A stretch of 5,309 bases of DNA, taken from the NCBI GenBank assembly GCA_021791235.1, contig JAJYXA010000488.1, forward strand, positions 1-5,309, given 5' to 3'. Made by a program: the position numbers and the translations under genes. The stretch is from Pseudomonadota bacterium (GTDB lineage Bacteria > Pseudomonadota > Gammaproteobacteria > Burkholderiales > Thiobacillaceae). The notes under the pieces were generated by a model. The model ran no database searches, had not been told where the DNA came from, and saw only the letters and a list, made by a program, of their open reading frames with translations. This document shows positions 1 to 5,309 of this stretch, one piece after another (position 1 is the stretch's first letter; each line of letters opens with the position of its first letter).

Positions 1-2217
1 CCGGGAATTGCCCTCACCGACCAGGCGCAACTGTTCGTGCCCTTCAATCGCCTCGGTGCGGAAAGAGGCCGCATCGAGGGCGCGGGACTTGGTCTGGCAA
101 TCGCCCGCCACCTGATCGAAGCCATGGCCGGCCGCATCGGGGTCGACAGTGCGCCGGGCCGCGGCAGCACCTTCTGGGTCGAACTCCCCATGGTTTCACG
201 GCTTGAATGTGCGGGCTGCCTGCCCTTCCCGGTGCCCGTCTGCACGACGCTGCAGGGCGCGCGCGTGCTGGTGGCGGAGGACTATGCCCCCAACCAGATT
301 CTGCTGCGGACGCAGCTCGCCAATCTCGGCTGCCGGGCGGATATCGTCGCCGACGGCACCGCCGCCCTGGAGGCCTGGGCCGGCGGCCACTACGACCTGA
401 TCCTCGCCGACCTCAACATGCCGGTGATGGACGGCCTCGCGCTGGCCCGTGCTGTGCGCGCGCGCGAGGCGACGGGCAGCCGGCGCACGCCGATCATCTG
501 CATCACGGCCGCAGACCGCGCTGCGGAACTGCGACATTGCCACGATGCCGGCATGGACGACACGCTAATCAAGCCGATCCTGCTGGAAACGCTGCGTGCC
601 AAGCTGGAACGCTGGATCGGTGGCTGTGCGACGGCGATGCCAGCGGCGTCGCAGACAATGGACAAGGCGATTCTTGATCTCTCCTGTCTTTACGACATCC
701 TGGGAGACACCAACGAAGCGCAGGCGTGCGAACTGGTCGCCACTTTCCTCCGCTCGGCCTCAAGCGGCCTCGACCGGCTGGCAACCGGCACCACCGCTGC
801 CGGCGTGGCACAGGAAATGCACAAGCAGAAATCCTCGGCCCGTACCGTCGGTGCGCTGCGCTATGCGAAGCTGGCCGCCGATCTGGAAACCTTTGCCAGG
901 AGCGCCGGCGCGGACGATTTCGAGTCGTCACTCACAACGCTGCGCGGCGCGCTCAAGGAAGTCGAGTCGGTGCACGCCCGGCTCGCTCCCTGGCGGCCCG
1001 CGGTAACGCCGGCTCTGGAGGCACCGCTTGCAAACCATGGCGCACTACTCGTCGTCGACGATGATCCGGTGGTGCTGCAGCAGATGGCCGCAATGCTCAC
1101 CACGCTAGGCGTGAAGGATGTGCTGACGGCCGACAACGGACTCGACGCGCTGCAGCTGCTGAAGGAACGCAACGGCAGCCTGGAAGCCCTGGTCTGCGAC
1201 CTCAGCATGCCGACCATGGATGGTGTCGAATTGCTCCGCCTGTTCGGCCGCACTGGGTTCCGGGGCGGCGTAATCCTGATGAGCGGCGCGGACGAAAAGG
1301 TGCTGAATACGGCAGGCAAGCTAGCCGACCTGCAGGGGCTGCACGTGCTTGGGCAGGTGCAGAAGCCGGTGACAAGCGCGCAGATGACCGGGCTCCTCAG
1401 CCGGCCGGCCGCTCCACGCGCGCGCAGGCGCCAACGTGCCGCGCCGCTGCAAGTCTCTCCGCAGTCCATTCGCGACGGGGTCGCCCGTGATGAATTCACC
1501 GTCTGGTTCCAGCCCAAGGTGGACGCGGCCAGCCTCAAGCCCGTGGGAGTCGAGGCGCTGGCGCGTTGGCGGCATCCGTCCCGTGGCATCCTCTCAGCGG
1601 ACGCCTTCATCGGTGTGGCCGAACGCGAGGGCCTGGTGGGTGAGTTGTCGCAAATCCTGACCTCGCGCGCGCTGATGGAAGGCGCCCGCCTGCACGACAT
1701 CGGCCTGCCTCTGACCATCGCCATCAACCTCTCGGGACGCTGGCTCGATGACCTGCGGTTGCCGGATTTCATCCATGCCACGACCCAGGCCGCCGGCCTC
1801 CTCCCCGCCGACGTCATCCTGGAAGTCACCGAGACCGGCGTAATGAAGGAGCTCACCACCGCGCTCGACGTGCTCACACGACTGCGCCTGAAGGGCTTCG
1901 GGCTTTCGATCGACGATTTCGGTATCGGCTACTCATCGTTCGAGCAGCTTGATCGCATCCCTTTCACCGAACTCAAGCTTGACCGCAGCTTCGTCAACAA
2001 GGGGGCGGAGGATGCAACCGCCCATGCGATCCTGCAGGGCAGCATTGACATGGCGCGTCGTATGGCCTTGACGACCGTGGCCGAAGGCGTCGAAACCGAG
2101 GATCAGCTCGAGTTGGTGCGTACGCTCGGCTGCGACCGCATTCAGGGCTACTTGATCGCGCGGCCGATGCCAACGGACGAATTGATCGCCTGGCTCAGGG
2201 CACGCCAAGGTGAATGA
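1..2217 (+). CDS. Hybrid sensor histidine kinase / c-di-GMP phosphodiesterase (HATPase-REC-HPt-REC-EAL), 5' end outside window
   Basis: The frame is open from the first base, so this is the C-terminal 738 residues (numbered from the first codon). The N-terminal sensor, the His-phosphorylation helix and most of the ATPase domain are missing. Visible domains: end of HATPase_c (1-63, F box near F12/F15, G2 box [10 protein letters not shown] at 26-35); REC1 (about 86-205; acidic E93/D94, phospho-acceptor D137, T169, K191); HPt (about 221-330, H274 in [12 protein letters not shown]); REC2 (347-467; D353-D355, phospho-acceptor D400, S428, K455); an Arg-rich linker; EAL (about 490-735). The EAL keeps every catalytic residue: E518 (EAL), N576, E608/E611, D638/D639, K659, E695/E698 and Q715, with the same spacing as I recall for RocR of Pseudomonas aeruginosa. 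It should therefore hydrolyse c-di-GMP to pGpG. Expected flow is kinase His to D137 to H274 to D400, with D400 gating the EAL, as RocS1 controls RocR. No DNA-binding domain follows. The downstream gap suggests it ends its transcription unit. Confidence 0.95.
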   Translation, partial: PGIALTDQAQLFVPFNRLGAERGRIEGAGLGLAIARHLIEAMAGRIGVDSAPGRGSTFWVELPMVSRLECAGCLPFPVPVCTTLQGARVLVAEDYAPNQILLRTQLANLGCRADIVADGTAALEAWAGGHYDLILADLNMPVMDGLALARAVRAREATGSRRTPIICITAADRAAELRHCHDAGMDDTLIKPILLETLRAKLERWIGGCATAMPAASQTMDKAILDLSCLYDILGDTNEAQACELVATFLRSASSGLDRLATGTTAAGVAQEMHKQKSSARTVGALRYAKLAADLETFARSAGADDFESSLTTLRGALKEVESVHARLAPWRPAVTPALEAPLANHGALLVVDDDPVVLQQMAAMLTTLGVKDVLTADNGLDALQLLKERNGSLEALVCDLSMPTMDGVELLRLFGRTGFRGGVILMSGADEKVLNTAGKLADLQGLHVLGQVQKPVTSAQMTGLLSRPAAPRARRRQRAAPLQVSPQSIRDGVARDEFTVWFQPKVDAASLKPVGVEALARWRHPSRGILSADAFIGVAEREGLVGELSQILTSRALMEGARLHDIGLPLTIAINLSGRWLDDLRLPDFIHATTQAAGLLPADVILEVTETGVMKELTTALDVLTRLRLKGFGLSIDDFGIGYSSFEQLDRIPFTELKLDRSFVNKGAEDATAHAILQGSIDMARRMALTTVAEGVETEDQLELVRTLGCDRIQGYLIARPMPTDELIAWLRARQGE

Positions 2218-2626
2218 GGCTGCTTTTTGACGGGCTGCGGCATTGGCATCGGATTTGGCCTCGCTCCCAGGGACGTGAAACCCTACTCGCGATGGACGCG
2301 GTTTGTTGCTGGCGGGCTTTGAAATGACCCGTCCGGCTCAAGCTGGCCGGGCTCTCCACCGCGCTTGAAGCATCGAGCCCCATGTCGAAACAGGCTCAGG
2401 CCATTGGCATCACGGGCGCTTGCCGAGAGTGCAGGTTTTCGCAAAAGAGAATTTTCCGAAATCAGAATCAGCTTCAAATTCGAAGCGGAGAACGACCGGA
2501 GGCAAAAAGACTTTTTTCCAAGCCATTGATCCATCCGGGCGGGATCAGCAGGTGACACGGAGCCCTTCACGTGATGTGACCAGCAGCCCGAACCAACTGG
2601 CTAGCTGGTGAAGCCAATTGACTACC

Positions 2627-2649
2627 ACGGGTGACAATGGGTCACCTGT
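2627..2649. repeat. Small inverted repeat (stem-loop candidate)
   Basis: ACGGGTGAC (2627-2635) can pair with GTCACCTGT (2641-2649) across a 5-nt loop (AATGG). The nine pairs include one G-U. The core GGTGAC/GTCACC is perfect. It lies about 200 bp upstream of the exported-protein gene and has no T run after it, so it is not a standard terminator. It could be an operator half-site pair or an RNA hairpin. Chance is possible at this size. Confidence 0.35.
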
Positions 2650-2836
2650 ATCGGCTATGTGCGACAGCAGACAGACAGAGAATCCGGGTCTCCCTAAGCT
2701 TCAGCCATCGGAGCCGACATGCGTGCAATTCCTGCACCGTGGCAATGCGCGTTGCCTGGAACAGCACGCGCGCTTGGCAAAGATGAAGTGTCTGCATGGC
2801 ATGGATTGTCGATGCATCACTTGCAAACCATCCCAT

Positions 2837-2842
2837 AAAGGA
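2837..2842 (+). promoter_or_regulatory. Ribosome binding site that fixes the GTG start at 2848
   Basis: AAAGGA lies 5 nt before the GTG at 2848. An in-frame TAA at 2836-2838 overlaps this site, so no earlier start is possible in this frame. The signal peptide also begins at this GTG, which supports the choice. Confidence 0.75.
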
Positions 2843-2847
2843 CACCA

Positions 2848-3426
2848 GTGAACACACTCAGCATCAATGTAATTGCGCTTGCGGTCAGCCTCACGTTCAG
2901 CGCCGGCACCATGGCGCAAAGCCTGTCGAAGCACGACTACAGGGCGGGCAAGGACAAGATCTCGGCTGAATACAAGCTGGCCAAGGCGGGCTGCAATTCG
3001 TTGTCCGGCAACCCGAACGATATCTGCATGGCGGGGGCCAAAGGCAATGAGAGGGTCGCACTGGCCGAACTCGAAGCCGGCTACAAACCGACCCCTGAGA
3101 CCCGCTACCAGGCTCGCGTCGCCAGGGCCGAAGCGGATTATGGGGTTGCCAAGGAACGATGCGATGACAGGTCAGGCAACACAAAAGATGTATGCGTGAA
3201 GGAAGCGAAGTCCGCGGAGATTGCCGCCAGGGCCGATGCCAAGGCGCAGATGAAGACCTCGGACGCGAATGCCACGGCCAGTGAGAAGTCTGACGATGCC
3301 CGCATGGACGCCACGGCAGACAAGCTTGCCGCTGAATACAGGGTGGCCAAGGAAAAGTGCGACACCTACGCAGGAAACGCGAAGGATGTTTGCGTGAATG
3401 AAGCGAAGGTGCGGTTTGGCAAATGA
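2848..3426 (+). CDS. Small exported protein with three C-x10-C repeats, function unknown
   Basis: The product is 192 residues. Residues 1-23 look like a Sec signal peptide: hydrophobic core INVIALAVSLTF, likely cleavage after T-M-A23 before Q24. It has no Lys or Arg before the core, which is unusual. The mature part is polar, Ala/Lys/Glu-rich and probably helical. It carries three 26-residue units at 40-65, 96-121 and 162-187, each reading A-[ED]-Y-x-[LV]-A-K, then Cys, x10, Cys, with a central GN and a D before the second Cys. Cysteine pairs are C49/C60, C105/C116 and C171/C182; there are no other cysteines, so one disulphide per unit in the periplasm is likely. Proteins of this kind are common in betaproteobacteria as hypothetical proteins, sometimes labelled TolA-like, with no established role as far as I know. 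The gene stands alone, preceded by a long gap and followed by a strong hairpin. No promoter could be picked with confidence. Confidence 0.9.
   Translation: MNTLSINVIALAVSLTFSAGTMAQSLSKHDYRAGKDKISAEYKLAKAGCNSLSGNPNDICMAGAKGNERVALAELEAGYKPTPETRYQARVARAEADYGVAKERCDDRSGNTKDVCVKEAKSAEIAARADAKAQMKTSDANATASEKSDDARMDATADKLAAEYRVAKEKCDTYAGNAKDVCVNEAKVRFGK
2965..3408 (+). repeat. Three protein-level repeat units within the exported-protein gene
   Basis: The units lie at 2965-3042, 3133-3210 and 3331-3408, 78 bp (26 codons) each. They are separated by unlike spacers of 90 and 120 bp. Units 2 and 3 are closest to each other (AKE-[RK]-CD, then GN-x-KDVCV-x-EAK); unit 1 has diverged more. The DNA of the units differs at many silent positions, so the duplication is old and not a recent slippage repeat. 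Confidence 0.8.
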
Positions 3427-3432
3427 TGATCC

Positions 3433-3470
3433 ACTGCGGCGCGCGATCTGACCGGTCGGTGTGTCGCAGT
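3433..3470 (+). repeat. Imperfect stem-loop just after the exported-protein gene
   Basis: ACTGCGGCGC (3433-3442) can pair with GTGTCGCAGT (3461-3470). This gives ten pairs, two of them G-U, around an 18-nt loop that contains the palindrome GACCGGTC. It starts 6 nt after the stop codon and sits ahead of the perfect hairpin at 3488. It may help protect or end the mRNA 3' end. Evidence is structural only. Confidence 0.3.
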
Positions 3471-3487
3471 CGCCTATCGCCATAACC

Positions 3488-3526
3488 CCGCAGCGGGAGT
3501 GACCAACACGGTCACTCCCGCTGCGG
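3488..3526. terminator. Perfect 17-bp hairpin, probable (bidirectional) terminator
   Basis: CCGCAGCGGGAGTGACC (3488-3504) is the exact reverse complement of 3510-3526, with loop AACAC. It lies 61 nt after the stop of the exported-protein gene. A GC-rich 17-bp stem without mismatch in an intergenic position is hard to explain by chance. Neither side has a real T tract (the + side continues ACTTGTGAGC), so a classical intrinsic terminator is not fully met. It may act as a U-poor terminator, an mRNA 3'-end stabiliser, or a protein-binding palindrome. If the minus-strand ORF at 3549-3764 is real, the hairpin lies between two convergent genes. Confidence 0.65.
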
Positions 3527-3548
3527 ACTTGTGAGCGTCTAAATTGTT

Positions 3549-3764
3549 CTATGCTGCGATGAGCAGGTAAGGCATGCAGCAGGCCCCGTTTTCTGTTTTT
3601 ATCCGGTTTGCCCGTCGCCAATGCAGGTCATCCTGACAATAAAGCTGCTGCAGGTAGCGATGAATTTCGCTGCTGGATGTGTGAGGTTTTCCCGTTTTTT
3701 CAATGCTGGCTGATTCAGCCCGCACGTGCAACACAACAGTTCGGTATGCGTTTTCAGCCAACAT
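3549..3764 (-). CDS. Candidate small ORF, unknown function (71 residues)
   Basis: The frame starts at an ATG (3762-3764) and ends at TAG (3549-3551). The product is soluble-looking, with no signal peptide or membrane segment. Its second half contains EIHRYLQQLY and, near the C-terminus, ANRIKTENGACC; I recognise no family. In favour: it fills an otherwise empty stretch, and its stop lies 22 nt from the perfect hairpin that would end its transcript. Against: the only Shine-Dalgarno-like sequence (AAGGA) is 11 nt before the ATG, and G/C at third positions is only about 54% by hand count, well below the neighbours. It may be a horizontally acquired small gene, a decayed gene or a chance frame. 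It would be divergent from the glucan synthase gene. Confidence 0.3.
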   Translation of the reverse strand: MLAENAYRTVVLHVRAESASIEKTGKPHTSSSEIHRYLQQLYCQDDLHWRRANRIKTENGACCMPYLLIAA

Positions 3765-3806
3765 AGGCCATAAGGTCCTTGCCGCGCTACCCGCCCGGTT
3801 CGAACC

Positions 3807-3811
3807 AGGAG
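3807..3811 (+). promoter_or_regulatory. ndvB: Shine-Dalgarno AGGAG ahead of the glucan synthase gene
   Basis: AGGAG is the strongest ribosome binding site in this region. The nearest ATG (3813) is only 1 nt away, in another frame, and reads Met-Ser-stop. In the synthase frame the codon at ideal distance (6 nt) is ATA at 3818. A TTG at 3779 is the only standard start codon upstream in that frame, and it has a weaker AAGG 3 nt before it. Confidence 0.5.
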
Positions 3812-3817
3812 AATGTC

Positions 3818-5309
3818 ATAGACATCAAAGAGTTCGTATTTTCGGCCCGCACTCGGAATACGCTGCGTACCGACCGCGATACCGAGTTGTTGCGCTCGGA
3901 ACTGTTCAGCATCGAGCAACTGAAACGTCACGCGGTCACGCTGGCGGGCCAGCATCGAATCGAGCCGCGTCCGGGCCCGGACCGGTTGCTGCCGCGGCTG
4001 GCGGACAATGCGCGCGTTCTGCTGGCGGCGTACGACCTCGTGACCGCCGCAGCGACGCAGGGACAGCGGATTGTATCGGCCGAGGCCTGGTTGCTCGACA
4101 ACTTCTATCTGATCGAGCAGCAGATCACGCTGGCGCGCCGGCACCTGCCGCGCGGGTACAGCCGGCAGTTGCCGCGTCTGGCTGACGGGCCGTCAGCGGG
4201 TTTTCCCCGCATCTACGATCTGGCCCTGGAGTTGATCTCCCACATGGACGGCCGGGTTGACGGCGACAACACCACGCAGTTCGTCGCCGCCTACCAGACC
4301 GTCGAGCCCTTGAAGCTGGGCGAATTGTGGGCTTTCCCGATCATGCTGCAGTTGGCGCTGCTGGAGAATCTCCGCCGCGTCGGCTTGCGCATCGCCAATC
4401 GGCGCGAGGAGCGCGACGCAGCCATCGCCTGGGCGGACCGCATGCTCGCGACGGCCGAAACGGAACCGAAACAGCTGATCCATTTGCTGGCCGAGTTTGC
4501 CAATGCCGATGTGCCGCTGACCGCGCCGTTCGTGGAGGAGTTTTACGCAAGACTTCAGTCTCAGGGCCCCGCCATGGCCTTCGTCCAAACCTGGGTCGAG
4601 CAGAAACTGCTCGACCAGGGGGTGACCGCAACCGCCTTGTCGGAGGCGGCAGGCCGAACGGCCGCGGCCAACCAGATCTCCATCGCCAACAGTATCGGCA
4701 GTCTGCGTTTCATCGGCGCAATGGACTGGAAGCATTTCGTCGAATCGCTCAGTGTCGTCGAACAGACGTTGCGTGAAGACCCGGCGGGGATGCATGCCAG
4801 CCAGGATTTCGCCACCCGCGACCGCTACCGGCATGTCATCGAGGACGTGGCGCGGGGTAGTTCGTGCAGCGAGTTGGCGGTGGCACGCGAAGCCATTGTT
4901 CTCGCACAGGCGGCCGCAGGGCAATTGGGGACCCACGACCGCAGCGCGCATGTCGGCTACTACCTGATCGATCACGGACGGCCGAGCCTGGAACGTGCGG
5001 TCGGCTGCCGCTTGCCGTGGAAATTGCGGGCCACCCGCGCGGGCCGGCATTTTCGCCTGGCCCTGTACCTCGGCCCCATCCTGCTGCTTACCGCACTGGC
5101 GACAGCGGTCGTGTTGTCCGCTTTCGACGGCTTCGCGCTGGATGACTGGCGCTACTGGTTTTTTGCGATCACCGGCGTGATCGGCGTCTCGGCGCTGGCT
5201 GTCCCGCTGGTGAATCTGATGGTCACGCTGGTCCTGCCCCCCCGAGCGCTGCCGCGCATTGATTTTTCCAAAGGGATTCCGGCCAGCCAGCGCACCATGG
5301 TGATCGTCC
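3818..5309 (+). CDS. ndvB: Cyclic beta-1,2-glucan synthase, N-terminal part (3' end outside window)
   Basis: The frame is open to the window edge and gives about 497 residues of a family usually near 2,800 long. These inner-membrane enzymes build cyclic beta-1,2-glucan from UDP-glucose and deliver it to the periplasm, where it acts in osmoadaptation and host interaction. Family signatures (from 3818): WLLDNFYLIEQQI from 91, HLPRGYSRQLPRL from 109, YDLALELISHMDGRVD from 133, LKLGELWAFPIML around 165-177, and LPRIDFSKGIP near 479-489. Two membrane segments lie at about 414-435 and 447-475. The catalytic glycosyltransferase, further membrane segments and the C-terminal glycoside-phosphorylase-like domain should lie beyond the window. 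The start is uncertain. The frame is open from 3767 (after TAG 3764-3766); its only standard start before well-conserved sequence is TTG 3779, but AGGAG 3807-3811 points to ATA 3818 (then DIKEFVFSARTRN). ATA may be a rare start, a mutated ATG or a sequence error. Family call sure, start not. Confidence 0.9.
   Translation, partial: MDIKEFVFSARTRNTLRTDRDTELLRSELFSIEQLKRHAVTLAGQHRIEPRPGPDRLLPRLADNARVLLAAYDLVTAAATQGQRIVSAEAWLLDNFYLIEQQITLARRHLPRGYSRQLPRLADGPSAGFPRIYDLALELISHMDGRVDGDNTTQFVAAYQTVEPLKLGELWAFPIMLQLALLENLRRVGLRIANRREERDAAIAWADRMLATAETEPKQLIHLLAEFANADVPLTAPFVEEFYARLQSQGPAMAFVQTWVEQKLLDQGVTATALSEAAGRTAAANQISIANSIGSLRFIGAMDWKHFVESLSVVEQTLREDPAGMHASQDFATRDRYRHVIEDVARGSSCSELAVAREAIVLAQAAAGQLGTHDRSAHVGYYLIDHGRPSLERAVGCRLPWKLRATRAGRHFRLALYLGPILLLTALATAVVLSAFDGFALDDWRYWFFAITGVIGVSALAVPLVNLMVTLVLPPRALPRIDFSKGIPASQRTMVIV

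Larger units (their letters stand above)
2218..2847. other. Long intergenic region without a convincing gene
   Basis: These 630 bp separate the kinase/phosphodiesterase gene from the exported-protein gene. Short open frames exist on both strands (for example 2283-2570 on minus, 2420-2611 and 2618-2851 on plus). None has a good ribosome binding site with an ATG, a recognisable domain, or the strong third-position G/C preference of the flanking genes. About 2433-2520 is visibly AT-richer, with A and T runs. The 10-mer CATTGGCATC occurs twice (2241-2250 and 2402-2411). Small inverted repeats lie at 2471-2486 (GCTTC/GAAGC), 2527-2547 (TGATCC/GGATCA) and 2627-2649. I see no clear terminator for the upstream gene, no tRNA and no convincing sigma-70 promoter. 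The segment may be a regulatory region, an sRNA locus or a dispersed repeat, but none of these can be shown here. Confidence 0.6.

Noticed and set aside
861..1877. Long minus-strand open frame (338 codons) opposite the REC2-EAL region
   Set aside because: It is Ser/Arg/Ala-rich with no domain and lies fully antisense to a clearly functional coding region; long antisense frames are expected at this G/C content.
2195..2383. Minus-strand 62-codon frame after the kinase gene
   Set aside because: It overlaps the 3' end of the real gene, lacks a ribosome binding site and shows no domain. It is kept only as part of the note on the intergenic region.
2241..2411. Direct repeat CATTGGCATC (2241-2250 and 2402-2411) as possible insertion or attachment ends
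   Set aside because: Ten bases is short, there is no integrase or transposase nearby, and no inverted ends frame the segment.
2752..2786. Possible sigma-70 promoter (TTGCCT followed by an AT-containing box) for the exported-protein gene
   Set aside because: No -10 box of acceptable quality at 16-18 nt spacing; I would only be fitting a pattern.
3703..4185. A + strand frame of 160 codons starting with ATG, overlapping the start of the glucan synthase
   Set aside because: The conserved family sequence is in another frame. This one becomes Ala/Gly/Arg-rich where the true gene runs, and its ATG has no clear ribosome binding site.
4193..5050. Minus-strand open frame of 285 codons opposite the glucan synthase
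   Set aside because: The + frame carries unmistakable cyclic glucan synthase signatures, and the minus product is low-complexity with no recognised motif.
1..5309. CRISPR array, tRNA, rRNA or insertion sequence
   Set aside because: No regularly spaced repeats, cloverleaf, ribosomal RNA stretch or transposase reading frame could be seen.

Overview
The window looks like chromosomal DNA from a GC-rich proteobacterium, most likely a betaproteobacterium (Burkholderiales or Rhodocyclales). This rests on the strong G/C preference at third codon positions, and on a small exported protein with repeated C-x10-C 'GN-KD-C' units of a type I associate with betaproteobacteria. No search was possible, so the assignment is an inference.

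Layout, left to right. (1) Positions 1-2217 (+) hold the C-terminal 738 residues of a very large signalling protein whose start lies outside the window. It contains the end of a histidine-kinase ATPase domain, a receiver, an HPt domain, a second receiver and a catalytically complete EAL (cyclic-di-GMP phosphodiesterase) domain. This is a complete His-Asp-His-Asp phosphorelay on one chain. It resembles a fusion of a RocS1/VieS-type kinase with a RocR-type response regulator. (2) Positions 2218-2847 are about 630 bp with no convincing gene. Part of the segment is AT-richer and contains small inverted repeats. (3) Positions 2848-3426 (+) encode a small exported protein with three 26-residue C-x10-C repeats. 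The GTG start is fixed by a good ribosome binding site. (4) Positions 3488-3526 form a perfect 17-bp hairpin with a 5-nt loop, probably a transcription terminator. (5) Positions 3549-3764 (-) hold a weak candidate small ORF. If real, it is convergent with the exported-protein gene and shares the hairpin. (6) From about 3818 (+) to the window edge is the N-terminal part (about 497 residues) of a cyclic beta-1,2-glucan synthase (NdvB/ChvB/Cgs family), including its first two membrane segments. Its start codon is unclear: the best ribosome binding site points to an ATA codon.

The three confident genes are all on the + strand but are separated by long gaps and a hairpin, so they look like separate transcription units. 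All three touch envelope or surface-lifestyle biology: c-di-GMP turnover, a periplasmic protein and a periplasmic or secreted glucan. Nothing in the sequence ties them into one pathway. The most notable items are the single-chain phosphorelay-to-phosphodiesterase architecture and the non-standard start of the glucan synthase gene.
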